Part shown: positions 22,975-36,057 of the stretch, piece by piece
How the letters are laid out: each line of letters opens with the position of its first letter
Numbering within the stretch: the first letter of the stretch is position 1
NCBI GenBank assembly: GCA_026874595.1
Contig: CM049317.1
Span: 22,642,882 to 22,706,881 of the forward strand
DNA from: Sipunculus nudus
Taxonomy: Eukaryota; Annelida; Sipuncula; Golfingiida; Sipunculidae
Direction: 5' to 3'
DNA length: 64,000 bases
Made by a program: the position numbers and the translations under genes
The notes under the pieces: model-generated
Database searches by the model: none
Told to the model about the DNA's origin: nothing
The model's input: the letters and a program-made list of their open reading frames with translations, nothing else

Positions 22975-24333
22975 TATATAATCAGTAAATATTACTTTCC
23001 TATTATTTTCCAAATGTTTGGTAAGCAAATAAACTAAATTCTCCTGTATGTACTCTTCTTATATTTGGCTTCTCTTTTTTCAATGAAACTACAACCATTG
23101 TGAACTATTGTTTGTTTTTTTATTATTTTGGGATTGATAGTTGAAATGACAAAATCTAAACGTGAAGGTGGCATTTATGGAGTATACAATCGCACGTGGC
23201 AGAATTAAAATAAAGTTTCCTTTATCTAACGAAAGATCACGACTAATAAAATAATATTTACCCATTTCAAGATTACGAAGATGAGACCTTTGCTTAGGTA
23301 TTATCCAATCAAACACAGCGCAAATGAAAGTCGCAAACACCGGAAAATCATTAAAACACTTATTTTCCGCCCTATGACATTTACCAACATTTTTGTTGAC
23401 ATGCCAACAGGATATCGAAGCGAGTAGTAAAGAAACTTAATGAATGCCCGGATATCTGCGTGCATTCCTGTAATCCTTGTACCTGTTCACCCACAAGATA
23501 AAGACTATTTACAAAAGTCCGCACCTAGATGGTTTACTTCATAGGCCCGAATCTGTCGTTTGCACCGATATCTTAATATTTTCGAACATTTTCAGTGCTT
23601 TTCCACACGTGGAAAAGGGATCATCTCAAAATAAGTCTCTTGTAAACCTAGGAACATCTTTATGCCATTATGGAGGTAACCACTTCTAATTATTTAAAAA
23701 GTGGGCTAAACTTTGTACATTTTCAAAATGTTTTTTTTTGTTATGCTCTGTTTTGCTGTAAATCAAAGGTCATGTGTCTGAGGTGCATTTGTTTGTGGGT
23801 GAAACAAAGCCATTGTGCACGGCGTTCGCACAAAGCTTGTAGACAGTTTAAAGGGGGGGGGGGCGGGGGGGGGGGCGACCGTTATCCATATATATGAGTA
23901 ATCAGAAGGTACATCCATACTGTCACAAAGGAAAACTAAATGGTACACCTTAATAGTGCCTTTAGTAGTTTTGTCGATAGGCTCATACATATACCTATAT
24001 TTTCTTATTGGTATGAACAAAATCCAATGAGGTATTTTAAATCAATTTCGTTCAACACGTATGCATGACCCTGTTTTTAATGATTGCAAACTTTATTGTA
24101 ATTATATATCAAATCCTAAAGGCTCCTTTTAATGAATACCTATATGCCCCCCTCTATGCTTGCGTACTCTGTTTTGTACACTTGCATATAAATATAAACT
24201 TGCATTTGTCAAGACCTGAATGTGCGTGTCCGGTCAATGAGCCTACTAGACGGGAATATCGTATCTCTCTCTTTATATAATACAGATAAACACGTAATAT
24301 TATCTCTTTAGATATACATATATAATAATAATG

Positions 24334-24370
<37 letters not shown>

Positions 24371-25831
24371 TGAAATAATAATAATAATATCAGCCTGCAG
24401 TTCCTGATATCATTTACTGTAAATAAAGGCTATCCAAACCATGGATATAAAAGATGCTCACCAAGAAACAAAACATACTGTCTATATATATATATTCTTT
24501 AACAGAAAAAAAAGCACAGGAAAATAATGCTATATATTAATATACAATGAATTACATAAGTAAAGTTCATTTATCTGGCCCATGTTCCTGACTCTCTTGT
24601 ACAGAGTGCGAAGTGCTACTATTTATAACATTATTAAAAATCCATGGAGGAAGACAACTTAACACATAACTAAATCTGTAAATATCTGTAAACATTTGAT
24701 TAAAATATAACTTCGAATTAAACTTCAACTGTACCAAGTTTTGGTTCAATATTCCCATCTAGACTTGAGGATATCCGAGTTTTCGTTACACATATAGGAA
24801 CTAAAATCCTGCTTCGTACTAAGTTAATAGAAAACCCAATACAATGATACATAATGATTTTCCTAAATAACTAAAGAACGGACTCGGGCCTCACACCTGG
24901 AACGGCGTAATTTAAATGTTGCTTTTACAGTATCATGCACTTTGTTAAGGTAAAAGTGTGCCAATATCTACAAAATTAGGTGAGCCAGAAACTTATAAAT
25001 ATAACTCGTCCTTCGAACTAAATTCTCCTCGGATTAATTTTACGTCACACTTGTGTATCTTAACTTCAACCGCCAGTGGTAAAAATCAAAAGTTTTTAAA
25101 CAAAAGCTTTTTGTTTGGTTTCATCTTGAGTTGACACAGCAGCAGTTGGATAAATAATCTGACACGCGCAGTAACAAAGGAATCACGCGGCCTGCAGTTG
25201 GTTCGATTTCAATGAGTTCATTACTGAGTCGTAATTCGGACGCCATTTTCAATGACATGTTCATAAAGCATATGAATAACACCTTGTGTAGATTTTCACA
25301 TAGATGTATTAATTAGCAAACAATAGTATAGAACCCCTAAAATGACGGCAAACTCGTATGTTTGGAAACCTACGTCTTCTACATAAGCTCATCTCATTTG
25401 TGTATATGTATCGGAACCAACATTTTAGCCATCAGATTCGGTGATGATGGATGACTTTGTACCTAAATTTTAAATGCAAATATGAGCTGTTGCAGGCATG
25501 GACTCTCACAGATTGGAAAATGATAGCATCACTAGACTAGTACTGTATTTTCTGTTGTAAAATAAAAAAATATAACACAACATTAGATATTAGATTAGAG
25601 AGGTAATATATTTGAGGAGCAAAATTGCGAGGAAACATCATTAATCGTCATCGTTGTAAAACAAAAGTAAACACAGTTATAGTTTTATTGACTGGGTGAT
25701 ATAATGTGCCAGGCCGTTTATATGTATATAGATATATATACGTTTAAGTCAGCTTGTTTTCTTTTTAGACTGCAGCTTATAAGGAGGAAAATGACAGTAT
25801 AACAGTATATAGTATATGTCTGCTCCCATAG
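22975..25831. other. Gene-poor DNA
   Basis: No supported gene. It holds a G9/G11 tract around 23857 and an AAT-type microsatellite. Short open frames lack motifs and splice context. Confidence 0.5.
24319..24389. repeat. (ATA/AAT)n trinucleotide microsatellite
   Basis: An ATA repeat of about 70 bp with ATGATG interruptions. Confidence 0.9.
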
Positions 25832-25896
25832 GTGTCCGACAAGTAAAAAAGAATTTACACGGATGAGAAAAATGTGTGAGAACACATTAATGGGAG
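25832..25896 (+). CDS. Candidate small internal exon, unknown family
   Basis: Bounded by TGCTCCCATAG and GGGAG|GTAAAA. Only one frame is open: CPTSKKEFTRMRKMCENTLM, then Gly. It enters in phase 2 and leaves in phase 1, which is compatible with the candidate exon at 29832. Family unknown; it could belong to an extension of the SnoaL-like gene or to another plus-strand gene. Confidence 0.35.
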
Positions 25897-27847
25897 GTAA
25901 AACTTATTTTATTTTTAAAAGATATCACCAGTTACCATTGGCAAATATGTAGTATTATGTTTGTTTGGATAATTCAAATTCAAAACACATTTTTGTGATA
26001 AAATGTTATACCAGGTCAGGTTATGTTTAATTAGAACCTCATAGGATAACAAGATTTAATGGGGAAAAATAATAGTTAATTATATTTAAAAATGTTTTAT
26101 TTATTATACTCAATACCTGTATTGAAATGTTAGTAGGTAGGTCGTTTAGTCCGTAAATGGTTCAGCATTAATTGCTTATTGTGTTAACTACTTCAACTTA
26201 CTCTGCCACGGTTTATTTTTTTTTTTCCATCAGCTGACAGTAAGTTACAGGAGCCTTGTGTGTTATTTCTTTCATACGGCTTCGAGAACACCTGAACGCA
26301 CATTAGTAGAAAATTTTTGTTTTTTGTCGAAACGAAACTGTATTTGTGTCTTTGTAGCTATTTGACGGCTAGAAAAGCAAAATGGGACTTTCTCGGAATA
26401 AACTTGTTTTGGTACCCCTGGGAGTTGTTTTAATATTTTGGAATTTGGCGTGAAAGCTCCCGATAAATATGTCCGCTGAGCGCGTGTCATATGACACTTT
26501 AAATATACTATTCCGCATGAGATATGAAGATAATATTGTATTGAAAATGTGAAATGCATGTGATTGAAATACAATACCACTCCAACGCGGACTATTATTC
26601 TTTATACCTCAACGCTACCGGCTCTACAATGAAATTCAAACTAATCACGGCGTCATCTTATGACAAGCAAAAATGCAAATTTATAGTTCTCCGTTATTAC
26701 TGATCTAATCACTAAAAGAAATGATCGATCTAAAAAAAACCTCATTATGACCCGCAAAATCAATTCCCTCAAAAAGGCAGCCGTACGGCCAAACTGGATT
26801 TGGCCATATCTGAATTCGATAGTTATTCTTGAAGCGCAGATAACGAATGCCAAAATCGCTGCCTGTCGAGTCTAAAATTCAATAAAGCACATTCTCTTGT
26901 TATAATGACGATAGCTTGTACGGTTCGTGAGATATTGTTCTCAAACGGAACCGAAGACCGTTATTACGGATGATGTCGTCACATTGCATGGTTTGTATAA
27001 ATGCCTGATCCTCTAGTAACCTGCAAGGGGTTCTCGTCAATTCGGATGACAGAATCACTGAATTTTGTGTTTCCATTTTTCAAAATTTGAGAGATAGGAA
27101 CAGAAAAGTCGGCCGAGTACAGGAAACGGGCGACGAGAACAATGTATAAAGACGACACATACGAAAATTTCCTGTTATTCCGAATATCCCCGCAGTGCCC
27201 TAGCTGAAACGGCACGCCAAGCATTCCAGGCCGTTATGCAATACGTGTATTATTACATTTGCATGGTCACTAAACTACCATGCACGTCCCTAAACAGCAT
27301 AGACAACAGAAAAAAAAATCACAATAGTATACAAGCAGAACTTTTTTTACACAAATTTTACAAAATTCGGGCTGCACCATCGGAACATTTATAATGATCA
27401 ATATGTTTTAGTATGAGTGAAGCTTTCTCAAACTGCACTGGATGTTTCGAAAATCTGCACCTAGTGTCTTAACGTGATATCCTTGTTCCAATGTTTTCCA
27501 ATTAGATATTATTACCAGATTATAAAACGAGTCCTTGTTTTCAATTACGTTTTGTAAACATCGGGCTACGAATGACCCCTGATTGTTACCCATTTAGTTT
27601 TTACACTACATATAAAAAAACATTTTCACCATAATACCAGTGACGGACAATAAAAACCAAAGTTAAAGGAACGTGTACATTGAAGTTATAACTCGCATTA
27701 CTTTTCTAAACCAAGAAAACCACATTTCCTCTAGTAAAATCAACAAACACCATGAATCGAGCCTGCCACTGATCATAACTCGCGCACAGACATTAATGAG
27801 TGCGAGCATAACTGATTGTTTTGTAGTCATAACATTATAAATGTAAC
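25897..27847. other. Gene-poor DNA
   Basis: Several 60-100-codon minus-strand frames occur (for example 26272-26580 and 26979-27224). Composition and lack of motifs argue against coding. Nothing else recognised. Confidence 0.4.
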
Positions 27848-28118
27848 CGGCTTCGGTAGCTCAGGGGTAGAGCGCAGGACACAAAACCGGGAGATCGTGG
27901 GTTCGATTCTCAGCCGAGGAGGTGAGGTTTATCTCGGTCGACCCCAACCAAGGGTGAGCGTTCTGTAGGCTTAATGGGAAGGTTGTGCCCCACAGCCGTG
28001 TAACACCCAAATACGACTGTGTCTTTGGGGTTCCTCGGTGTTATGTCCCAGCAATGGGAATGATTACACACCAAGGACCCGCAATGCGGTAAGCACCGAG
28101 CCTGGTTGACACCAGTAT
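27848..28118 (+). mobile_element. tRNA-derived SINE, most intact copy
   Basis: The head has an RNA polymerase III A box (TAGCTCAGGGGTAGAGC) and B box (GGGTTCGATTCTC), spaced as in a tRNA but without a proper cloverleaf. The body continues with ggggttcctcggtgttatg, caatgcggtaagcaccgag and gttgacaccagtatac. The core matches the two minus-strand copies. Confidence 0.85.
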
Positions 28119-29610
28119 ACAAAATAAAATATGATAGGAAGCGAGTGCCACCGCCCTTTCAAGTAGTCCTAAACCAAATTGGAAAATCTACAGATGTACA
28201 TACTTTGTGGAGGCGGAGGCGGTTACCTACACCAAAAAAAAAAAACATTATAAATGTCCACACACTTGTTCTCAATTGCGCAAGATTAAGAAATATTGAA
28301 ATTCGTGTTTGTGTTAGTCAAGATATCCATGTGTCAAGAGCTACTGTAGAGAATTGTTAAAAAGCAGTTTTAAAAATTGAGTTGATACTGGGTTACACTT
28401 TATACTAGAGCTCTTTTGACCTATACCGTAAGAAGATATATGTAGAGTACCACGCTCAGTCATAAGAAGAACAGGACTAAGCTATTTTATTTTGTGAAAA
28501 TACGCAGTAACTGAAAATGAGCCAGACCAATCCTTAGATATGTTTCTGAACTGTCAAACTACAGATACTTTGTACGGGAAGAAGTCTGTTGCAAAATAAA
28601 AAAAATCGCACTGTAATTTCTGCTTGCATGAATATAAGCCTTGCTCGCGCGGGTTGCTGGACGATACCGAACTTGTACGCGACACAGATCATGACTTGTC
28701 AACATATATTTGGATTTGCACTTTAGTTTGTGATTTCAAATTATTCTAATTTGATAATTCGAAGTTTAAAGGAATATTACTACATGTTTAACACGATATA
28801 GATTCAATAGGATGAATGCTGGTTGGAGTGCAAGTTGTAGAATGACTTACGTTACGACTCAAGTATGCTATCAAGTCCAATATAAATGCCTTCAGAGTCG
28901 GTTATTAATTTATAACTTTATACGTCTGCGGTATGGTCAGTGCTGCCAACTCAGCGTTATGTAAAAACCGTAAACTATCATCAGAGTCCTTAATATACTA
29001 TCAATAACATTGAATTGTTGCCAATAAACAAACGACAAAATATGGATATTTTACCACTGGGCTACGGTTGACAACAATAGTATAAGAAACGCATTGTCCT
29101 GAATTAATCTAAAAAACAGCAATCAATTGGCACCGTTTTCTGTGTGATACCAATGAATAAAATATAAACATCTGTTCGATTTTTCTCAGCTGTTTAAACA
29201 TAATTAAAGTATCTTGTACAGTGTTAATCACTGCCTATACTAGCAGTGTAATGTAAATATTGCCTTCCTTTTTATCGGTTTGAAGTATTAGAATTGTTGT
29301 CAGCGAGCCATAATATTCCAACAATTCAATTAGACTTTCGTTTCATGTCTGTCCTTTCCCATGTCCAGCTTGACCATTACGGTAGTTTGGGACTTTTAAC
29401 ATCCTCTTACAAGCTTTTTCACTTTCGGGCTAATATTTATATTAGACATTTAGTAGTTCAAAAATGTTCAAAATTGAAATCTTCCCAGACCAATGAAAAA
29501 AAAAACCTTTTTTTTATATTTTGTAAGTTTTCATTTATTCGAAGAGAAAAATAACCTTTTAGAAGGCTGAGGTATTGTTTGACAGAAATGTCACGACAGA
29601 ACCTCTGAAG
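28119..29610. other. Gene-poor DNA
   Basis: AT-rich. The frame at 29294-29554 has no motif. Nothing supported. Confidence 0.4.
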
Positions 29611-29620
29611 AATGTTGTCA

Positions 29621-29658
29621 GTTTTAGCTCTATTCCTTGAAGGGAATAGAGCTAAAAC
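29621..29658. repeat. Perfect 16-bp inverted repeat (hairpin)
   Basis: GTTTTAGCTCTATTCC, then a 6-nt loop, then its exact complement. No U-run or gene end identifies it as a terminator. Confidence 0.85.
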
Positions 29659-29831
29659 CTTACAAAAAAATGTATAATGCCTTTATAAGGTACGGGGAGT
29701 CACTTACCACCATTCACGCCATAATTTGCAAACGCGCAATATGGTCCTGCATAGCAGGCGCCTTCAATATCCAATGCACCTCAGCGGCTTTATGTTTTAC
29801 TTTAGGTAAATACACTGTATGTGTTCCGCAG

Positions 29832-29996
29832 GAAATTCGCATACATTTGGAGGTTGGTCAATGGCGAGTATTACCGTAGTATCTGGCGACAACCGTATTT
29901 TTTTTGGTACAAATTTGGATGACCATTGGAGAATATTTCATGGAAACCATATCATTAAGGCTACATCTAGAATTCCAAACGCAAAAACACACACAG
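29832..29996 (+). CDS. Candidate internal exon, unknown family
   Basis: Acceptor GTTCCGCAG, donor ACACAG|GTCAGT, 165 nt, phase 1 in and out. The frame reads GNSHTFGGWSMASITVVSGD, then RIFFGTNLDDHWRIFHG and ATSRIPNAKTHTG. It looks like a beta-rich extracellular or enzyme segment, with evenly spaced aromatic residues. I do not recognise the family. Confidence 0.45.
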
Positions 29997-29999
29997 GTC

Positions 30000-30656
30000 A
30001 GTTTTATTGTGGTTTACTCCTATTGTAATCTGATACATTTTATTTTAGGTACTGGAAAGTAAGAACGTCAGACGTAACTTTAAATACATCTTTTGTACCC
30101 GATATAATATGTGAATTCAGCTGATACGTCGGTATCATTCGTATTGATTAGTATTATATGCTTAATAATTGAGTATTTTAAATAGCATAAGCAGTTTATG
30201 TAAGCCATACGGACGCTGAAGAAGATACCCTTATAAATGGCAACCTGGGACAAAAAATTCCAGCCGGAAATAGTGTACGTACATTTATTCCTTGAATGAA
30301 ATTGTTATACCAATCTGAATAAATTGCTTATGCTCATACCTGTCTAATCCTTATACATTCATGTACAAACTAGTAAAGTTCCCTTTCCCTTTAACGTGGT
30401 ATCTTAACATTTTAACTGGCCATCATAATTTTTTTATTTGCCTAGTCATGCTGTTCTCATGGCATGTTTTCCTAAACCATCATCGAATTTCGATCAAATT
30501 AGTGTGCCATAGTATTCGATGCGTTTTGTGTGCAGTATGAACAGCACCGCAGAAAGGGTATATTTATTGTAATTATTAGAAAAGTGGCGAGAGCTTGAAG
30601 TATTAAAAGCATTTTAATACCCTAATGTCAAGGCTGTATCACATACACACACATAT

Positions 30657-30704
<48 letters not shown>

Positions 30705-31085
30705 CTTTCAATAGGAAGAAACTTCGAAGGGTCCGGGATTCTCAGGCAAACATTTAGGGGAGTGCCGTCTCAGTTTATAGCGTCAGTTTGTTCGTCTTTG
30801 ATGTAATTATCATATCATTATTGTGTTATTATATAAAATTTGCTTATAGCTAAATGAAAGCTACAGTTATCGACGCGACGTTTACACAACTGACTGGTTC
30901 GGTTGAGGCACCCTGTAATGGACAGTGACTGCCACGAGGTACTTATGCCAGTAATTTCCGCGTCCCATTGGACGCTTTCGTGAGATATTTCAAGCGTCAG
31001 GGACGCTTATTTATAAATATTTATATTCTGAAGATTATAAACACATATTTTTTTTTTTAATTTTCTGGACACGATATTCAAATAA
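30000..31085. other. Intergenic DNA between plus-strand exons and the minus-strand membrane-protein gene
   Basis: Contains one TA array. No coding feature seen. Confidence 0.5.
30664..30702. repeat. (TA)n microsatellite
   Basis: About 19 TA units. Confidence 0.95.
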
Positions 31086-31347
31086 TCACAGATTGAGAAT
31101 GTTCCAGAACCTGATTGAGAAAGGTCTTGACCCTCTGGCGGAAGTAGAATTTGAGGCTGGCTGAGTGAATCTAGAGAACCGTTTGACCCTCGCGAACTTC
31201 CGCATATCTTCGTAGTCACTGACCACGGTGTAGAGAGGTTCACTCCCTGAAGACGTCAGAGTGTCGTTACGTGCCTGGTAACCGGGTCCAAGGTTGATGT
31301 CTTCAACATAGCCGTCATCACTCCCCGTAGAGCGACGCTGTGAAGCT
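31086..31347 (-). CDS. Cytoplasmic-tail exon of the membrane glycoprotein
   Basis: Acceptor ATCGACCAG, phase 2. It encodes 86 residues to a stop: basic juxtamembrane sequence (RASQRRS), then acidic sequence with three tyrosines. DYEDM fits YxxM (a PI3K SH2-binding type) and LYTVV resembles an immunoreceptor-type YxxV, though Pro precedes it. Gly-Ser-Arg-rich sequence follows, ending FWNILNL. Phosphorylation roles are inferred from motif form only. Confidence 0.65.
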
Positions 31348-31678
31348 CTGGTCGATATGTCATAATTATATTTTGTAAGCATCATAAGTACTGTTAAACT
31401 GACATATATATCCATGATTTTGAAAACATTAGGTGGATTTCTTTTTTTTTTTTTTTTTTTTTTTTTTTGATGTCTCATTTAACTGTTGTTATGGTTAAAC
31501 CTGCGTTTCGCCGGATGAATCAAATGTTATCTTGTTATACAATAATAATAAAGAGTTGTAAATGAATAAAAATATCGCAATATTTTCTCTCTTAACATGC
31601 CAAACAGGCTCAATTAACGTTTATTAGAATAAGGATAACAGGAAACAATCACAAAATAAAATGTAGCCTAGAAAGTAT

Positions 31679-31723
<45 letters not shown>

Positions 31724-33991
31724 TGAGTGCCTGTCCTCTTGGTTGTAGGTTTCAAATGCGCGGGTCGAGATATAAACCGGTTAGGCTTGAACAGTTCTGC
31801 TCTTTTGGCCAACATATTAACCCCTGGACTACGTTCATTTGGAATAAGTTTTGTTGAATGAACACATACAAATAACGAAGACCTACTGACCTCTGTCTAC
31901 CATATCGTATCCCGGCACACATGATCAGACCCGTGACTACAGAGCCTAGAACGGCGTAGATGGCGGGCAGAGCCGACTGTAGCAGGTCCCACCATTTGTC
32001 TATACGATAAAATAATAAAAAATACGTCACAGGGAAGTGAAGGTACAAGAGTGAAAGCGATATTGAAGCGATGTTTAAATTAAGAGAACCGTTGTTATAC
32101 GTACCTCGGCTCGAACTAATATTTTCATAAATTTTAATATATTTTACATATATTAATTGTATAATGATATCACTTTTGAATTGTTCGATACTAGTATATG
32201 CACACTTATGCTCTCTGTCACAGATTAAACTCCAATAAAGGAGGAAGCAACCATTCTGTGTGTCTTGTTCTGTCTCAATGCAATGAACAGGCATGGCTAT
32301 TCTCTATATAAATCTTAAACTCTTTTGCAACATTTTTATGTGTATTGTTTACAATATATATATAAATATATACATATATGAACATATATATTTTATGGTT
32401 TATATGATTAAAATTTATATAAAACTGGTTCTTTCGATGGATTTCAATTCCTTAAAGCAACATAATATCATAATAGTGTTATATCATAGATAAAAAAACT
32501 GTATTCATCGTTGGAATTTGCATTACGGGTTTACCGTTTCGAGGTTCTTTTGTTGTAGATTTCGAAAGAGTCGTCGTGTCAAGCGCTGAAAATGTAATTA
32601 AAAAATGAGCCTTCCTAGTATACACAACGTTGCAGGGTCATAAATCATATGGTTATATACACTGGTTCATAGGTAATTATATATTTAATGCATATTGCCT
32701 CTCAAATAAAGTCAAAGGCCCTTATTACACCAAGCTGACATTTTAATAAATAAATTCTGCATGCATATCAAGGAAGATAACAGGCTGTTTAATGCCATGA
32801 AAACCATCATTACATGCTTATATTACCATCGTACATTTAGCATCATTTTGGTTACTTAGGTTAACTATGTTGATCCAATACATTAAAGAACAAAAATAAT
32901 TGCAGGGATTTACAGTCGCTTAATCATGATACACATTCTATCTTATCAATAAGTCATATGAATATAAAAATTATACTGGCAGGACATGATACTGTTATAT
33001 TGTGATATATGTTTATTAAAAGTTAAGTAATAAAGAAATAAGCTCTCTCATTATGTTTTGTTCTGTGTTGATGTGTTCATTAGATATAATTATAACATCA
33101 AAAACATATGATATAACACTAAAGACCTAACAATATAATACAATACTCAAAGTAAACATATCAGTTTTATGAATTACAAGGATAAGGAATAGACAGTGAA
33201 AATGCAATACGTTTCTTTCTTCATATGTTTTCAGGAAAAGTCTATTAAATGAAAATAAAGTAATAAATATGATAATAATCAAATACACATTATTTTATTA
33301 GAGATATCTATGCAGTCTTGAAGTAGAGAGCTAATATAAGAAGAAATCATTTATCAATAACGTGCTAACTAATAAATATCATGTTTACTTATTGTACCTT
33401 CATCAAAAGTGCTTGTAGCCGTATTCTCCTTTGTCCATGTCACATTGAATTGGCCTGTGATGAATATTATAAGCCCTTACTATTATAAAGACAAATATGT
33501 CAAGTTAATAAAGCACGCTTTCCCTATTCCCGGAACCAGTGTTTTTCTTGATATTATGTTCCTTGCCTTAAATTGGTTGTAATTACAATAAATCTACAAT
33601 AACTGGATTTAAAACAATAAATGAAAAGTTGTATATTAGGTTACATATCAGGGGAATTATTTATTCAATATTATTATACCACGTGAAATTCTTCCTGTCA
33701 CATTAATCAAGCCGACCAGAATTCAGTTTTTTTAGAATGCATCACACGAACATTTCTTCAGCACGAACTGTGATAGTCAACTGCAACTGTGATAGTCCGG
33801 AAACTTTATTTATAGGAACAGTTTATTATATAGTATGGTGAATCAAACACTTACTTAAATTTGTTGAAATGAACAGTCCTTCAGAAGAGTTCACAAAAGT
33901 CAAAAGTGACGAAACTGCAACGGCATATACCCTATGAGTCATATAAGTGTATATAAGTGAACTATTTAATGTATAATATAATGTATGTTTA

Positions 33992-34040
<49 letters not shown>

Positions 34041-36057
34041 GGTTTTATGTCAATAAAAGAAAGAAATGAAACAACAATTAATAAATACTTGTTAATTCAG
34101 AAAATAAGCAGCCATCTAAACGACCGAGTTCTCCATTTCATTTTATGAGACGACAGGTAGTTACTTTGACATATATAATTTTGTACATGTATCAGTACAT
34201 GTCTATGTTAAATTGGCCAAATTAAAAATCTTACCCTCAGAAGTATTCATTTCAGTGGTTGAATTTTGCGTACCTAAAAAATAATTGGTTTAAATATTAA
34301 TACATTATGAAAATTTAATTATTATACTATCATTATAACAGTATACGTTATACGTCATTTCTGTCTGATGACAACTCAAGCAGTATAGCCTAAGCTAATG
34401 GTAAGCAGCATTGGTCGACCTGTTCCAGACATAAACAGTTCAGTGTGATTACACATCATTATTATCACATGCCTATCTTCATTTTGTATTAACAATGCCG
34501 TATGTGTGTTTAGAAATCTTGCATAAAAGATGTCGTATATCTCTCGAGTGCTTTGTTTAAACAATGTCGGATGTCTTACTGAAGCCTTAAAAAACAACTC
34601 CGTGTTAGTTTTGTAAAACCTATATCGTATGTATTTCGGTGAATCTTGTCGAGTCAAACCCAGGGTTGCAGACACCCCTCTTTAGTGGAACACCCATCGG
34701 TACGAAGAGTCTTCGGTATGGCCAATAGTATTTTTATTATTTCAATAACCCCTCCGGGGCGGACAACCTGCTATTCAGGACAACGGTCACTTTTTTTTAC
34801 CTCCGGTAATAGACACCTTTACGGCAGCCTAACAGCCGTCTTGCCAGTAGCTGGAGAAATATTTGGTAACCGCCCTTACATCCGTTTTTATAATATAGAC
34901 AGGTAGCTATGGCAACAAAACAAAAGACATTTATACTCCATTACCTGGAGGTTTATAAGATGAAAGTATGACGTTGCGGGCCTTTGGAATTTACATGATG
35001 CCGAGCTTTAGCTGAAGTGAAATGATCTTTCTGGTTTCAGGGCAATATTGGCCCTGGACTGAGGATGATAACCTATTTGCTAGTTGTTACACACAAGGGC
35101 GTATCTGCGAGTATCTTTCAGTCAAGTTTGGCAAGTATATTCTCAATCAATGTACGGCGTATATGACCCGATTAACGATTCATAAGAGCCTGATAAACAA
35201 AAATATAAATGCAATTTTTCATGAACGTTTATGTACATTGACCAAGGATATCCGGACACAACAGGACCGCCGGGACAGACCCCCTCTGGGGAAGGACACC
35301 CCGCTATAATTGGTAAATCGTCCGCTGCAGAGAGGTTTCACTGTATAAACAAGGTCGTATGCCTATCACTTAGTCTTGAGATAACAATGTCGCATATCTG
35401 ACTGGAATCTTCAATAAACAGTACATTTGTCCCTTAAAAGTCTTGAATAAACATGTCGTGTGTAGCCTAATTTTGCGCGTCGTGAATCACATGAGTTTGA
35501 TCATTTATTGTGTATCTAGTATCTATAGTCACATAAGCGTGGTTGTAGACATATTTTTCACATTATCTTGTGCCCAGAAGCATGCGGAAAAAAGTAGCGT
35601 GCTACTTGAGATGTGTATAAGTAGTAATCTGAGTCTAGAGTCTTTAAGCATTGTGTATCCAGATTTTAGAGTATCACCTTTCATAAATAAGAATGAGGGG
35701 CATCGTTTCTCAGGCCATATATTTTCAGTCTAATTTAAATGTGGAATCATTTTTGTCAGGAGTGGGCACACACGTGAAAAGTATCAGGCTATGCATATAC
35801 TCTATTGTAAATATGATAAATATATGTAAAGTGTCATACGTTTGTACCCAGTTTATACCGTATAACATGTCCAGTTAAATATGTTCGGATTAGTGTTACA
35901 TTATTGTTAACAAGTGAATAATATGTAGATGGGAAGTGCACTTTGCAATAATAAAAACAAACATGGTGATGGTGAACTTACTTGAGTTATGAAGTGCACG
36001 GGCTGAAGTCATCACAGGAAAATACAGCAAGAATAATATACATCGTGGTGTTCCCAT
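31086..36057 (-). CDS. Predicted type I single-pass membrane glycoprotein, 7 exons, unknown family
   Basis: Model: complement(35982-36057, 34235-34273, 33855-33914, 33398-33454, 32535-32585, 31891-31999, 31086-31347), giving 217 residues. Every boundary is GT/AG and every phase agrees (1,1,1,1,1,2). Exon 1 gives a signal peptide (MGTPRCILFLLYFPVMTSARA). Exons 2-5 encode a Ser/Thr/Asn-rich ectodomain with six N-glycosylation sequons including NSS, NST, NTS, NLS and NVT. Exon 6 holds the transmembrane helix and exon 7 the cytoplasmic tail, with DGYVEDI, PLYTVV and DYEDM. The short symmetric exons could be skipped freely. No known ectodomain fold is evident, so it may be a mucin-like stalk or co-receptor. 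No homolog is recognised. Confidence 0.72.
31443..31468. repeat. Poly-T tract
   Basis: A run of about 26 T in the last intron of the membrane-protein gene. On the minus strand it yields a spurious poly-Lys frame. Confidence 0.9.
31680..31721. repeat. (TA)n microsatellite
   Basis: About 20 TA units, in the last intron of the membrane-protein gene. Confidence 0.95.
31891..31999 (-). CDS. Transmembrane exon of the membrane glycoprotein
   Basis: Acceptor ATCGTATAG, donor GACAGAG|GTCAGT. It encodes DKWWDLLQSA, then the hydrophobic helix LPAIYAVLGSVVTGLIMCAG, then the stop-transfer cluster IRYGRQR. An extracellular aromatic girdle (KWWD) followed by positive charge inside fits a type I orientation. 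Confidence 0.75.
33991..34038. repeat. (TA)n microsatellite
   Basis: About 24 TA units, in an intron of the membrane-protein gene. Confidence 0.95.
34660..35345. mobile_element. Probable non-autonomous DNA transposon in intron 1 of the membrane-protein gene
   Basis: The right edge reads agaggtttcactgta, then host-like text. The interior near both edges has GACACCCC/GGACACCCC and GGGGCGGACA motifs, as in pogo/Tigger-type ends. Host text with an aatgtcggatgtc-like sequence lies on both sides. The left terminus (expected TACAGTG) is not intact. Open frames inside are not coding. Confidence 0.4.

Noticed and set aside
27848-27920. A tRNA gene
   Set aside because: A and B boxes are present but the cloverleaf does not form properly, and the sequence continues into a core shared with two other dispersed copies, so it is a SINE head.
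31348-31478. Poly-Lys N-terminus for the tail exon frame
   Set aside because: It comes from an intronic T26 tract upstream of the acceptor.
31752-32294. A 180-codon minus-strand frame
   Set aside because: It is read-through of introns on both sides of the TM exon. Splice signals define a much smaller exon.
34376-35309. Frames of 86-99 codons around 34.4-35.3 kb
   Set aside because: They fall in or beside a non-autonomous transposon and repeated text inside an intron.
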